Shown one piece after another: positions 36,917 to 48,443 of a stretch of 64,000 bases of DNA. Each line of letters opens with the position of its first letter. Position 1 is the stretch's first letter. The notes beneath the pieces are model-generated. The model ran no database searches, was not told the DNA's origin, and saw only the letters and a program-made list of their open reading frames with translations. The translations under genes and the position numbers were made by a program. The DNA comes from Incurvaria masculella (taxonomy: Eukaryota > Arthropoda > Insecta > Lepidoptera > Incurvariidae): assembly GCA_946894095.1 (NCBI GenBank), contig OX335660.1, positions 4,779,001-4,843,000 of the forward strand, in the 5' to 3' direction.

Positions 36917-37110
36917 AAATCACAAAGTTAATCTAACGCCACCCATAATCCGTGTTTTTTCATCTTCAATAACAGGTTTATTGAATGGCAGACCCCTGGC
37001 CCTCCCCGTCCTGGCGTCTTCTCATAAAATCAGTCGGATTCAGTCATTGTGCTAACTGCGTGTCTTAGTTCTCGGTGCTCTCGTTTTTTTACATTGCTGT
37101 CAGTAGAAAT

Positions 37111-38592
37111 ATGTCTTCGTGCGGTGAACAACAGGAGAAAAATTCTTGGACATGGAAGCGGATGGTACGTACTCTAAGCAAAAGCTTGTTTCATTTAATT
37201 TCTTCTTAAATTTTACCTATAAACGTCAATATCAAAAGCACTCTTTTATGTCCCTCTTTTTTAAAGATATTTGAAATATATAAGTCTTTTTGATTATGTG
37301 TCGCGCCTTGTCGCATTAATCTGTTAATGTAGAGATAAAATGTAGACTCTTGTTAAGTAGAAACTACAATAAAATCGCACCCCAACGTACCCCATATTTT
37401 TTTTGTATTTCAAAGTACAGGAGGTGAAATTATCATTTTATGGATTAAGTACCATTTTTGTTCTTTTTGTTGCAGATCCTACGGAATGAGTGAAAAAAAT
37501 CACCAGAATGGAGTTATTTAATATTCTAAAGGAGTTTAAAGGAAGAAGCTCGGAGGAAAAGTTTTCTTTGATGGAAGAACGACTTGTCGAACTGACTTCA
37601 TGTCCACCCGAAGAAAGGAGCATCTTAAGTCGTTCCTTAAAGTATTTCAAGACGAGCTTTAAAGAAAAATGGACGGCCGCACGCAATACGGAAGAAAGAT
37701 TCATTCACAAAAATGTGGAATGGCTTAAAACTTCATTGGAGCTACCTGCATGGTCACATAAACGAGGACGACCGATAAAGCAATTCCAAGAATTAAGTGA
37801 AAGAAGCAAGCGGCGAAGAACAAAAGATTTACGTGCCCAGGTGCCTGTTGAGGAATTAACCTATGCTGCTCGCGTGAGTCAGACCACTTGTGGACATACT
37901 GACGTGTCTAAGAAAGAATTAATAAAAAAATAATAAAAGAAACAAAAGAGAGAATTCAAAAAAGTTTTAAAGATGAGATGGGCCTTCTGGTCGACATCCC
38001 TAAAGCCGGTTACGGGAACAGTAACGACGGCAATACATCGAGAAGATTTTTTGACAACCCAGAAAACTCTTCTCGGATCACCGGAATAAACATTGAATTG
38101 ATTAAAAAAATGAAAGTTATTCTTGAAATCATATCAAGCGGTTATGACATCGATTATGCAAAATTTGATACGTTTGCACAAACGACTGCCCAACTGTACG
38201 TTGAATTGTATGGTTGGCATCCAATGTCACCTACAGTTCACAAGATACTGATGCATGGCGGTCAAGTTATATCAGAAGCGATTTTGCCAATCGGACAGCT
38301 GTCAGAGGAGGCTGCTGAAGCCCGGAACAAACATTTCCGGAAATATCGCGTGGACTTCGCAAGAAAATTTTCAAGAGTGGACTGCAATAGGGATATTTTA
38401 AAGAGGTTGTTGCTAACATCCGATCCGTATATCAGCTGCAACAGAATACGTCGGAAGAAGAAATGTAGACCTTTTTCCAAGGAAACGATGAGCATTTTGG
38501 TACCAAGTCCACAGCACCAGGATAGCTCCGACGACGACGATGAAGGCGGCGAAATAATGAGCGAGCATGAAAGTGATGGTTCTGATATCTGA
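37111..38592 (+). pseudogene. Gene Y (block copy 2)
   Basis: Duplicate of 29060-30541. The main frames are 37490-37933 and 37978-38592 with the same A-run frameshift, showing that the damage predates the duplication. Confidence 0.6.
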
Positions 38593-39135
38593 ACAACTAT
38601 TTATCTATTATTGTAAAGTACCTAAATATTCTGTTTATCTTATTTTTTTTATGTTATTGTGCTTATTTTTTTCTGATTTATTCAAACAATTAAACTTAAT
38701 CATGATAAATTATCGTGTTTAATTTAATAAACTGGTCAAAAAACGCATAAAATATTTTGCGACGGTAAGATTCACTAGTACAAATGGTTATCCCGCAATA
38801 GAGTATCAAAAAGTGTGAAAATGCGTTTGATATCATTACATCAGGCAGAATGATGATGCTAAGATAGAAAAAAAAAGATCTGAATTCCGATCCTTTCCAA
38901 TACGCAACAAAATTAAGGTTTCGCACAGAACGATGAATTTCAGACGGTAATTTTCATCTGTTCAAAAAAATATTTACTATTTCAGTATCATTTGCACGCC
39001 ATTTTGTTATGTATTTTCCGAAATTTCCGACACGCCAACCTAAAATTAATCTCTTCATGATCCCTAAATCAATGAGGTGCAGTGAGTCGCCGACTATAAA
39101 ATTCTTTACCATGACAATTAGTAGTCTTAGCAATG

Positions 39136-42100
39136 GGGACATTTCACGTGAAGCGGACAGGGAAAAAAAGTGAGGTTCTGAAAATCGACCACATTCGGCC
39201 CATTTGTACTTCTAGTAGGTATGAATGTGTACGCAAAAGATTTTTTTTGTATAGTGTATATTTACCAAGTTATAGGTTTCAAAAGAATTGTCGTTGATTG
39301 GTACTACAATTTTTCGAAAGTAATTTTTCGAATATAACAAATCTACTATAAAATATTTTACATAGCGATACATATTAAAAATATACTGTTCTTTTTGACA
39401 GTAAAAAAAAATAAAAAAAATAAAAAAAAATTATGGCCAAAACCGGAAGTAAACTTTTCAAACCAGAATTACAGTCACTTCTCCCAATTTTTTTTTTTTT
39501 TTTTTCTTTCATAATATAGCTTAAATGATAATGAAATTACACTAGAAAATTTAAAATGGGATCTCTATTAGTTTAGGAGATACGTTGAATAAAATACACC
39601 CGCGTCGCAAGGGGCGTCATATGTAGCGCTTGCAAGGTTGAGCAGTTTGCGCGATATTGCAACTTTATTAATATTTTATATCGTTTTAGCGTATATTTAA
39701 CCTCATTTAATGATATGAAATAAGTTTTATTAATATAATATAATATAAATATAACTACATAATACAAATATAAGTTAATAATATATTATAAAGAAAAAAC
39801 GTTTTTGGAGCAGTAGAAAAGTTTTATTATTTGCGAAACGTGACTAATAGCGCCATCTGTTAGTAATGTGTAGTACTTTTTTGTCTCAGATAGAGTCAAA
39901 CGGTCAAACCTATCTACAAGAAAGAGATAGAAATATGACGCCTAGCGGTTTCGTAACTTTAACTTTAGTGTTGCTTTAACCGCTCAGCGACTTGTGCACG
40001 TTTTAATCTGTGACAGTTGTTATTATTAATGGCGCCGTACGGTGATCGATGTTTTAACCCATTTCACTTGGTACTTCATCGAAAATTAAAAAAAATAAGG
40101 AAAATATCTAAATGTTTAGCTCAAAAGTGGAGTTTTTCACAAGATCTTTACGTATGTGCCTCCTGCAGAAAACGACTTTTGACTGAATCTCCTCCAGTAG
40201 CTAATGAAGACATTGTGCAATGCAGTCAAACATCTAGTGAACCTTCGCAAAACATTGAAGATGAACCGTTTGTTCCCGAAGATAAGTTTAAACATATTTC
40301 CACCCAAACCGACACATCCATAGAAAACGAAGAAATTGTAAAGCAGCTAAAAGAAAAATTCAATCATCCTTCTACTTCTACTTCTATGAAGACTACGATA
40401 TTAACAATAGCACCCACGTCATGGAGTGAAAATAAACTTGCAGAAGAATTTGGAACGTCCAGGCGACAAGCAAGAAAAGCAAAACAACTTGTCAATCAGT
40501 TCGGTATCTTATCCTCTCCGAACCCACGCGGTGGTCGTAAACTACCAGCCGAGACGGAGAAATTGGTTAAAGATTTTTATCTACGAGAAGACATTAGCCG
40601 CATAATGCCTGGTAAAAAAGATTTTATATCTGTTAAATTAGACGATGGAAAAAGAACGCACATACAGAAACAGCTCCTTCTCTGTAACATTGACGAACTT
40701 TATCAGAGGTTTAAAGATGAATACCCTAACATCAAGGTAGGCTTAACAAAGTTTTTTACACTAAGACCCAAACAATGTATCCTCGCAGGCGACTCCAGAA
40801 CACATATGGTATGTGTTTGTACTTACCATCAAAACGTGAAATTGATGTTGAATGGAGGAGACATTGCTAATCTTACAGCTGGGTCTGCTATGCAACTTTC
40901 ATCTTATAAGGATTGCCTTCGCCAGATGATGTGTCCCAATCCAACACTGACGTGTCATTTAATGACTACTAAGACACCGCCAAATGAACGCTGTAATTCT
41001 TGTCCAGGCTTAAGTGCAATTCGAGAGCATTTAAAAATACAATTTGATAACAATCAAGTCACAGAAGTGCAGTTTGAAAAATGGGATGGCACGGACCGCT
41101 ACACGATATCTACTCGACTTTTATCTTCCGATAGTTTTGTAGATGAGTTATGTGACGCTTTGGACCTTTTGAAACCTCATGCTTACATTCTTAAGGATTA
41201 TTAGGATATTAACTCTTAAGGAGACTATCGATGAAGGTCAAATTCTCGTACAATGTGATTTTGCAGAAAACTATAGTTTTATTGTCCAAGATGCTGCTCA
41301 ATCCTTTCATTGGAATAATGCACAGGCAACGCTTCTAATGTCAGTTTTTTACTACAGAGACGGTAATGAAGTAAAACAAGGAAGCATTGATATGATTTCT
41401 GACGACCTGAAGCATGACACAGCCACCTTTTATGCTTTCCAAAAGCTACTACATAAGCATCTTTTAGAAAAATCGATAGTTGGATCAAAAATTATATACA
41501 TAACTGACGGGGCTTCCCAACATTTTAAAAATAGATTTAACTTTGTGAATCTGTTTTATTACAAAGAAGATTTTAATGCAGATGCAGAGTTGCATTTTCA
41601 TGCAACATCTCACGGAAAGGGGCCATGCGATGGTCTAGGGGGGAATCTGAAACGTTTAGCTGCGCGTGCAAGTTTACAGTTACCTCCAAGTAAAGCAATT
41701 ATAACACCAATGCGATTATATGAATGGGCAAAATCATCTTTAAAACAAACCGCCATTTATTTCTGTTCTAAAGATGATATAGAGCGTCAGAGAATTTTTT
41801 TGGAACCCCGGTTTGCGTCTACGGTCACCATTTCAGGAACCAAAAAGTTTCACAGCTTCATTCCAACAACCACAGGCCTTCTTGTAAAGAGGACCAGTTC
41901 TGCCATAGATTTCCATTGTAAAATTGTTAAAATTACAAAATAAACAGTTCTCGTGTTGTACCAATGTTGTTTTATTATGTTTGAACTATTTTATCACAGT
42001 AATTTATACAAGACATTTTATTTGACGCACACCAACCGATCTAAGCAAGTGCTACATATGACGCCCCTTGCGACGCGAGTGTATATTATTCAACGTATCT

Positions 42101-42540
42101 CCTAAACAAATAGAGATCCCATTTTAAATTTTCTAGTGTACTTTCATTATCATTTAAGCTATATTTTAAAAGAAAAAAAAATTAAAAAAAATTGGTCGAA
42201 GTGACTGTAATTCTGGTTTGAAAAGTTTACTTCCGGATTTGGCCATTAATTTTTTTTTTTTAATTTTTTTTTACTGTCAAAAAGAACAGTATATTTTTAA
42301 TATGTATCGCTATGTAAAATATTTTATAGTAGATTTGTTATATTCGAAAAATTACTTTCGAAAAATTGTAGTACCAATCAACGACAATTCTTTTGAAACC
42401 TATAACTTGGTAAATATACACTATACAAAAAAAATATTTTGTGTACACATTCATACCAACTAGAAGTACAAATGGGCCGAATGTGGTCGATTTTCAGAAC
42501 CTCACTTTTTTTTCCCTGTCCGCTTCACGTGAAATGTCCC
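39136..42540 (+). mobile_element. Transposon C: complete element with about 495-bp inverted repeats and AATG target duplication
   Basis: Flanked by AATG at 39132-39135 and 42541-42544. Terminal sequence GGGACATTTCACGTGAAGCG is present at both ends in inverted orientation, and the arms continue to about 39632 and 42046. Removing the element plus one AATG restores the EnSpm reading frame, which confirms the boundaries. A 4-bp duplication and GGG ends fit the Sola superfamily; this assignment is tentative. Confidence 0.9.
40029..41943 (+). pseudogene. Transposase C (same family as A and B), one frameshift from intact
   Basis: Start chosen at 40029 (MAPYGDRCFNPFH); an upstream ATG at 40017 adds four residues. 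The N-terminal Cys/His region ends 'YVCASCRKRLL'. It is followed by a Ser/Glu-rich linker, 'FGTSRRQARKAKQ' (possible helix-turn-helix), the family motif 'DFYLREDISRIMPGKKD', 'FFTLRPKQCILAG', a Cys cluster ('MMCPNP', 'CNSCPG') and the catalytic core: 'VQCDFAENY' (Asp at 41257), 'IYITDGASQHF' (41506) and 'HGKGPCDGLGG' (41629). The frame changes near 41180-41205, with a TAG at 41202. Otherwise it is open, so the element is young. The D-to-D spacings of 83 and 41 agree with copies A and B. Confidence 0.85.
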
Positions 42541-43954
42541 AATGGTGAGTGAGTTTTGTGGTGTGCACCATAAATCTTATTGCGGAACCCATCATTAGTT
42601 CTTTCGAGATATCTCGTGTCGGGAAATACAACGGTATGCAAAGTGTGTGAATACTCTCCAACTGTTATACATTTTAGACAACCATTTTTTTCATTGAAGT
42701 TACAAACACCTGTAACAGAAGTGAAATATTAAAAAACTTGCCAAAGTACCCGGCTTTGCTCGGGTCAATATCCCACATTTACCGGAATAAATAGTATCCT
42801 GATGAAACGTAGGTTTAAAAATGTGTTCAGTAGTTTTAGCGTGAAAGAGTATAAAATGTCCATCCGTCCTCACAAACTCTCAGATGCATAATATTTATTA
42901 AGTAAAGAAAAAGGGGACAATCATTTCATTAAATAAAACTGAGGGCAATGAATGAAGAGAAAAGATGTGTGAACAAATAACTGATTGAAAAAGTTTGACT
43001 TGCTATTGCTTTTAGTATTCAAAAGATTTGTAAAAGTTCTTTATTAATTAGTAATTACCTTTTACGTAAGATCTAGCAGGTGAGTCGCATATAAAACATT
43101 GTATCTTGATTGTAAACTTTCTTTCACAATTTTCTTGAAGCAATTTTTCTATTTCATTAATAAAATCTCCCAAAAAAGCGTCTAATCTTGTAGGTTTCCC
43201 TACTCCAAAATATATACCAATTACAAAGGGCCTGAAGCAGGGATTTTCAAAAACGTTGCAAAGTATAAGCCAAAACTCATTTTTTGAACTTTTAAAAATT
43301 GGCAATCCGTCAATGTTTATTTCTGAAATTATTTCTGGGGCGTCTTTCCATTGAAGCAATAATTTATGCAAATTAATTAATATTCCATAATGCCAGTATT
43401 CACCCCCCCTCGATTTTTTTCAAGGTGATTTGTCTAGGAGTAGCTAACATCGTTCTGGGGTCTTTGGGTAATGTGTTTGGAATGAACTCATTAATATTTT
43501 TTTTGATAGATCTCTCAGAGCTGATAGTGTTATATTTTTTTCAACAGCCCAATTTTTTAAACTGTCACGAAATTCTACTTTTTTATCATCTTTGCTGTAC
43601 TCACTGTCACTTTCTTCTGAGCTTTCTGGCACGTTGGAACAATCTACATATTCTTTTTCATAAACAATGTTGCACTCGGATACGGAATCCCTTTCTTCAT
43701 TTGACATTATAGATCATAGAATATGAAAGTCTGGACGTTCTTCTTCACAGACATTACTTCTGGTTACGGAACCCTGCTTCTCTTGCACTTGCTCTCTTTG
43801 ACCATGGCTCACCAAACATGCAGCTTGCCCATTTTCTCTATGAACTGTATTTCTATTTAGAATAGTTAAGTATTCCCTATTAATTTTTCGGCGTATTCCA
43901 CCACTTCGTTGTTTAGCTTTCCACATTTTCCAAAACACAAATATCAATGATGGC

Positions 43955-44930
43955 GTTATCTGGCTCGATATTACATAAATGATCTGAGCGGTAAACAGTA
44001 CTTGTCAAGATCTTATTTAACTCAGTTAGTAGATTAAATGCCCATGCAGGACAAATTATTCAGCCAATGTCAGGACAAAGGGTCACATAGGTACTAATTT
44101 ATAACAGTTTGCTGTTGCTTAGCATTATACAAGTTCACCCAAAGTGTTCATGTGAGCGGGATAAGAGCCGTTATAAGATTGCTGCTTAACACTGAGGAAG
44201 TTTAACTTTAAGCAGCATGAAGCTTAAGTCATTGTTAATTAAATTCACAGAATTACTTACCGCATTATAGTAGTTCACATGTTCTCCGTTAAAATGCAAG
44301 CCTTTAGAGGGAATACTTGTGACGTTTTAATCAGCAAAAAGCTTAGTTTGGGTACACAAAATGCTTTATTGTAGCTGACAGCACTAAAACCTGACAGCAC
44401 TAACCTAACCTAACCTAACCAGCACTATATTTAATACTAACACTCGCAACATTATAGTGGTGAATTAGTGGTGCTCAATAGAACCAATGTACAGGCTAAA
44501 GCGTATTATTTAGCTTTTGCAGATTGAGTGCTAAGAGTAGAAGAGAGTTTAAGAGTAAGTCTTAAATAACGTTTGAGTGGCTGACGTGGACCTTATGTGA
44601 AATCTTATATAGCCGTTTTGTGTTACTAGGGAATTGACCTGTGCCAACTGCAACAACGAAACATACTTTAAACTATGAATGCATGTCTCCAACTCCATAG
44701 TGAATCTCTAAATTGTTTCATCGATAGCAGTTGTAGTGAAACAGCACAACAACAAAATATTTAAAATATCATGCGCATTTTGGTAAGGATGGCCCAAACC
44801 ATTAGGTCACAAACAAACCTAGTTACGAATCGTACTAGTGTATATGTTAACGAAGTATAGTTACGAATCGTACTAGTTATAAATTAACTTTACAAAACAA
44901 GTATTATTTTGTATTCTAGGTATGAAATCT
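43955..44930. other. No gene seen
   Basis: AT-rich interval. It contains a short TAACC repeat (44401-44420) and two copies of GTTACGAATCGTACTAGT (44822-44839 and 44860-44877). Confidence 0.5.
44401..44420. repeat. Interstitial (TAACC)4, insect telomere-type repeat
   Basis: Four perfect TAACC units, the complement of the insect telomeric TTAGG. Too short to indicate a telomere. Confidence 0.8.
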
Positions 44931-44935
44931 AAGGA

Positions 44936-46440
44936 CTAAACACACAGTAAAAGAACACACAGTAGAAAAAGAATGGGAATTTGCTATGAAAAATGAACAT
45001 GATTCTCTTATTAAAAATGGTGTCTGGGAATTGGTGCCTAGACCAACAAATGAAAATGTTATACAATGTAAATGGGTATATAAAATAAAACACGATGCTT
45101 CGGGTAATTTTGAAAGGTTTAAAACACGTTCAGTGGCACGTGGATTTATTTACTCAAATAGAGGGTGTTGATTATCAGGATACTTGTCACCTCTTGTACG
45201 TCATTCTACGATGAGAATTTTATTTTCATTAGCCAATGCGCTGGACATGAACAAAGATCATATTGACGTGGCAACAGCATTTTTAAATGGTGATTTAAAT
45301 GAAAAAATATATATGGAGCAACCACCTGGATTTGTAAATGGTAATGATAATGTATGCTTATTATTAAAAGGCATTTATGGGTTAAAACAAGAGCGTAGGA
45401 TGTGTAATTGTAAAGTTCATGACCTTCTATCTAAGAATGGATATGTTCAAAGCAAATGTGAACCCGGTGTATATGTAAAAAAGTGTAATAGTGACTTATG
45501 CATTGTTGCACTCTATGTGGATGACTTCTTTGTATTTCACAAAGGCTCGAATAAAAGTGATTTCTTGCATTTACTTCAGAAAGAATTTGATGTTAAGAAT
45601 TTGGGTGCCATACAAAATTGTTTAGGCATGAAGTTAACCAGAGATAAATTAAAAGGTACATTGAAACTTGATCAAACTGAATATATTAAAATATTACTTG
45701 CAAAATACGGTATAGAAAATTGTAAGCCAGTGTCTAAACCTATGGCAACGAATTGTAACTTGTCAAAACCAGAAAATTCTAAATGTCTAGAGGATGATGT
45801 TTTTAAGTACAGACAACTAATGGGTTGTTTAATGTATCTATCGGTTTGCACAAGACCTGACATATCATTCGCATGTAATCAGGTATGTCAGTTTAATAAC
45901 AATTTTGATGAAAGCCATTGGAGCGAAACGTATACTACGGCTTATGTAAAAAAATGTATGTATAAAAAATAAAGATCTAAAAATAACTGCTTACGCCGAT
46001 TGGGCTAACGATTATGATAGGAAATCCTACACAGGCTTTCTGATTAAATTTGGAAATTATGTGATTCATTGGGAATGTCGAAAGCAGCGTTGTGTAGCCC
46101 TTTCAAGCACAGAGGCTGAATATCTTGCGATGAGCGATGGATGTAAAGATTTATGTTTTGTGAAAAACGTTTCGTCTGAAGTCATAAATATAAAAAATCT
46201 TATTGTACTGTATAATGATAATCAGACTGTTGCAGGCAAAGGAATATTGTCACAAATTAACAAAACATATTGACCTGCGATATCATTTTATTAAGGATTT
46301 CATTCGGGATAATAATATTGGAGTTAAGTACTTACCGACAGACAAAATTATAGCAGATGTGTTTACGAAACCGCTTTGTGCTGTCAAACATTCCATCTTT
46401 ATTAAAGACTGTAATGTCTGCTAATCAGAGTGATGTATTC
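44936..46440 (+). pseudogene. Ty1/copia retrotransposon pol, 3' half (relic)
   Basis: Copia-type reverse transcriptase (RVT_2): 'VWELVPRPTNENVIQCKWVY', 'SPLVRHSTMRILFSLAN', 'DVATAFLNGDLNEKIYMEQP', 'LLKGIYGLKQE', the catalytic 'ALYVDDFFVF' near 45520 and 'LMGCLMYLSVCTRPDISFAC'. RNase H follows: 'AYADWANDYDRKSYTGFLI', 'CVALSSTEAEYLAMSDGCKD', then 'LRYHFIKDFIRDNNIGVKYL' and 'DVFTKPL'. Stops and frame changes near 45170, 45970, 46060 and 46270 break it. Gag, protease and integrase are missing, so the element is truncated at its 5' end. Confidence 0.92.
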
Positions 46441-46473
46441 GTTTTGTGTAAGCAATAAAGAGCATAAGGGGAA

Positions 46474-47210
46474 GTGTTAAAACTGTTATTCTAAGTATGC
46501 TATTTAGTGCAGTCATATATTATAAACTGTCTGTGGCTAGCAATTATTTGGCTTTTTGTCACTACCGTCTCTGCCATTACTGTGAGACATTCTGTGCCAT
46601 TACTGTGACATTATCCTATTAATTGAACGCTGAATCAATGTTATATTATTCAACATTAAGGCGCTAGGACTAGCCAACTACTCGCGCCATACAAATGCAC
46701 TTTTTAACAAATGTAATAATATGTAGTGAAATGCTTCAGCAATTCCAAATAGAACTCCAGACTGATAATGGATTGTTAATATTTTTTGATTCCATCATTT
46801 ATTTAAATAATAATAAAAATAAAAAAGTTGATTTTTCTCATTAGAAATCTGAAAGTAATTCTATTTCTAGATATAAGCAAAAACAGCATATATGCATAAA
46901 CAAAAAAATCCATTTGCTTTTAGATTTCTACATTTAGTCAAAAAAGTTCGGAAATGGACACCGTTTCCGCAATGTATTTTGTATAGAAAAAGGAAACATA
47001 CATTAACGAAAATAGGTTGATTCCTAGACAAGGAATCATATATTGTAAGAATGACACTTATAATCGTCAGACTTAGTTAGTTAACTTGGGGTGCCTCGTC
47101 TAACTTTGCGATTTGGCTAGTACCAGGGCCTTAAACTACGTCTACAAGAACATTTGTTTAGTGAAGTTATTTTCTCATCAACGCCACTGCCACCACTCGA
47201 CCTCTAATAA
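46474..47210 (+). repeat. Probable copia 3' LTR, interrupted by MITE copy 3
   Basis: A purine-rich AAGGGGAAG (46465-46473) directly precedes TGTTAAAACTG, the usual polypurine tract and TG start of a copia LTR. The LTR is interrupted at 46656-46659 by the TTAA MITE and may continue from 47135 to about 47209. The right end is uncertain because no 5' LTR is present for comparison. Confidence 0.5.
46660..47130 (+). mobile_element. TTAA-flanked MITE, copy 3 (471 bp)
   Basis: TTAA at 46656-46659 and 47131-47134. The ends match copies 1, 2 and 4. Inserted in the copia LTR. Confidence 0.88.
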
Positions 47211-47214
47211 CGTA

Positions 47215-47960
47215 GGGGAGGTCGGCCCAAAGCGGGTAGGCTTGTTCATTTTGAATCTAGCGCACTTGGCGCGACAGTCGCGCGGCGAAGAGGCGAGTCA
47301 ATTCGCCCGCACCTAACTTCAGTTCGGTTCCTGTCCGGCTGACCTCCACACGCGCCGTCACGAGGGCATATACGAGTACATTTTTTGATTTTGAACTAAA
47401 AAAATGCGGGGTATGCTATTTTGTTTTTTTACATTTCTCTATTTTACATCTTGATGTTGTTTTCACTGTTGGTTCATTCATAGTTCTCTTAATTACCGAT
47501 TATTTGGTCTTGTTCGTAGAAAAGCTATAATTTTCCGATAGTCAGTTAGGGCAAAGCGGTTAGGGCGAAGCGACTACTTACCCGCTTTGCCCTGCAAAGT
47601 TCTTATGATAGTGCTAGAGGTGGGCCTATTATATTCATAATAGGTTAGACATTAGGTATTACCCAGTACAAAGTAATATAAGAGCTTACGACTACAGCGC
47701 GGTAATGCTTAGCAAATAATAGGATCGGTAAGAAGTTCGTGCTTGATTCGGAAACGTTCGGTTCGGTTCGGTTCGCGTGACCTGTCGCTGTGGCCGGCTC
47801 GCCCCATCTCGCGTCCACCCGTTACCCTCTCTGTCTTGACATTGCGCGGGCACAAATATTAGACTGAGCCTAAACGACTATGATTTTAAAAGCGAAAACA
47901 AATAGTATGTCCTTGCAATGAGGTATATAATACATAACGCAGTTACGTGTGCTTATCTAC
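47215..47960. other. No gene seen; one hairpin
   Basis: It contains AGGGCAAAGCGG (47549-47560) and its exact reverse complement (47582-47593). Related words (CCCAAAGCGGGT near 47229) recur locally, suggesting a decayed element. Confidence 0.45.
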
Positions 47961-47968
47961 GATATTAA

Positions 47969-48439
47969 GGCGCTAGGACTAGCCAACTACTCGCGCCATA
48001 CAAATGCACTTTTTAACAAATGTAATAATATGTAGTGAAACGCTTCAGCAAATCCAAATAGAACTCCAGGCTGATAATGGATTGTTAATATTTTTTTATT
48101 CCATCATTTATTTAAATAATAATAAAAATAAAAAAGTTGATTTTTCTCATTAGAAATCTGAAAGTAATTCGATTTCTAGATATAAGCAAAAACAGCATAT
48201 ATGCATAAACAAAAAATTCTATTTGCTTTTAGATTTCTACATTTAGTCAAAAAAGTTCGGAAATGGACACCGTTTCCGCAATGTATTTTGTATAGAAAAA
48301 GGAAACATACATTAACGAAAATAATTCGATTCCTAGACAAGGAATCATATATTGTAAGGATGACACTTATAATCGTCAGACTTAGTTAGTTAACTTGGGG
48401 TGCCTCGTCTAACTTTGCGATTTGGCTAGTACCAGGCCC
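47969..48439 (+). mobile_element. TTAA-flanked MITE, copy 4 (471 bp)
   Basis: TTAA at 47965-47968 and 48440-48443. Nearly identical to copy 3, which lies 1.3 kb upstream in the same orientation. Confidence 0.88.
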
Positions 48440-48443
48440 TTAA

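Larger units (their letters stand above)
30825..38876. repeat. 8.05-kb tandem duplication, copy 2
   Basis: Nearly identical to copy 1. Its right edge continues an EnSpm-like reading frame into the flank at 38877, so the right flank is ancestral and the novel junction is at 30824/30825. Differences seen: 7 bp missing near 35225, T to A near 35008 and small A-run changes. Confidence 0.97.
38690..43947 (-). pseudogene. EnSpm/CACTA-like transposase gene, split by transposon C
   Basis: Read leftwards from about 43926: 'MWKAKQRSGGIRRKINREYL', a stop at 43714, 'SLKNWAVEKNITLSALRDLS', two compensating frame changes (near 43457 and the C-run at 43403-43409), 'EINIDGLPIFKSSKNEFWLI' and 'IQCFICDSPARSYVKG'. 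A GT-AG intron (43058-42710, 349 nt) joins KG to 'VCNFNEKNGCLKCITVGEY' in frame. After 'FRNKIYGAHHKTHS' the frame is cut at 42541 by element C and resumes at 39135: 'PLLRLLIVMVKNFIVGDSLH', 'LIDLGIMKRLILGW', 'VAYWKGSEFRSFFFYLSIII'. These are animal EnSpm/CACTA blocks. Similarity ends near 38740, inside block copy 2. Confidence 0.75.

Noticed and set aside
44401..44420. Telomere or subtelomere
   Set aside because: Only four TAACC units, with ordinary sequence on both sides.
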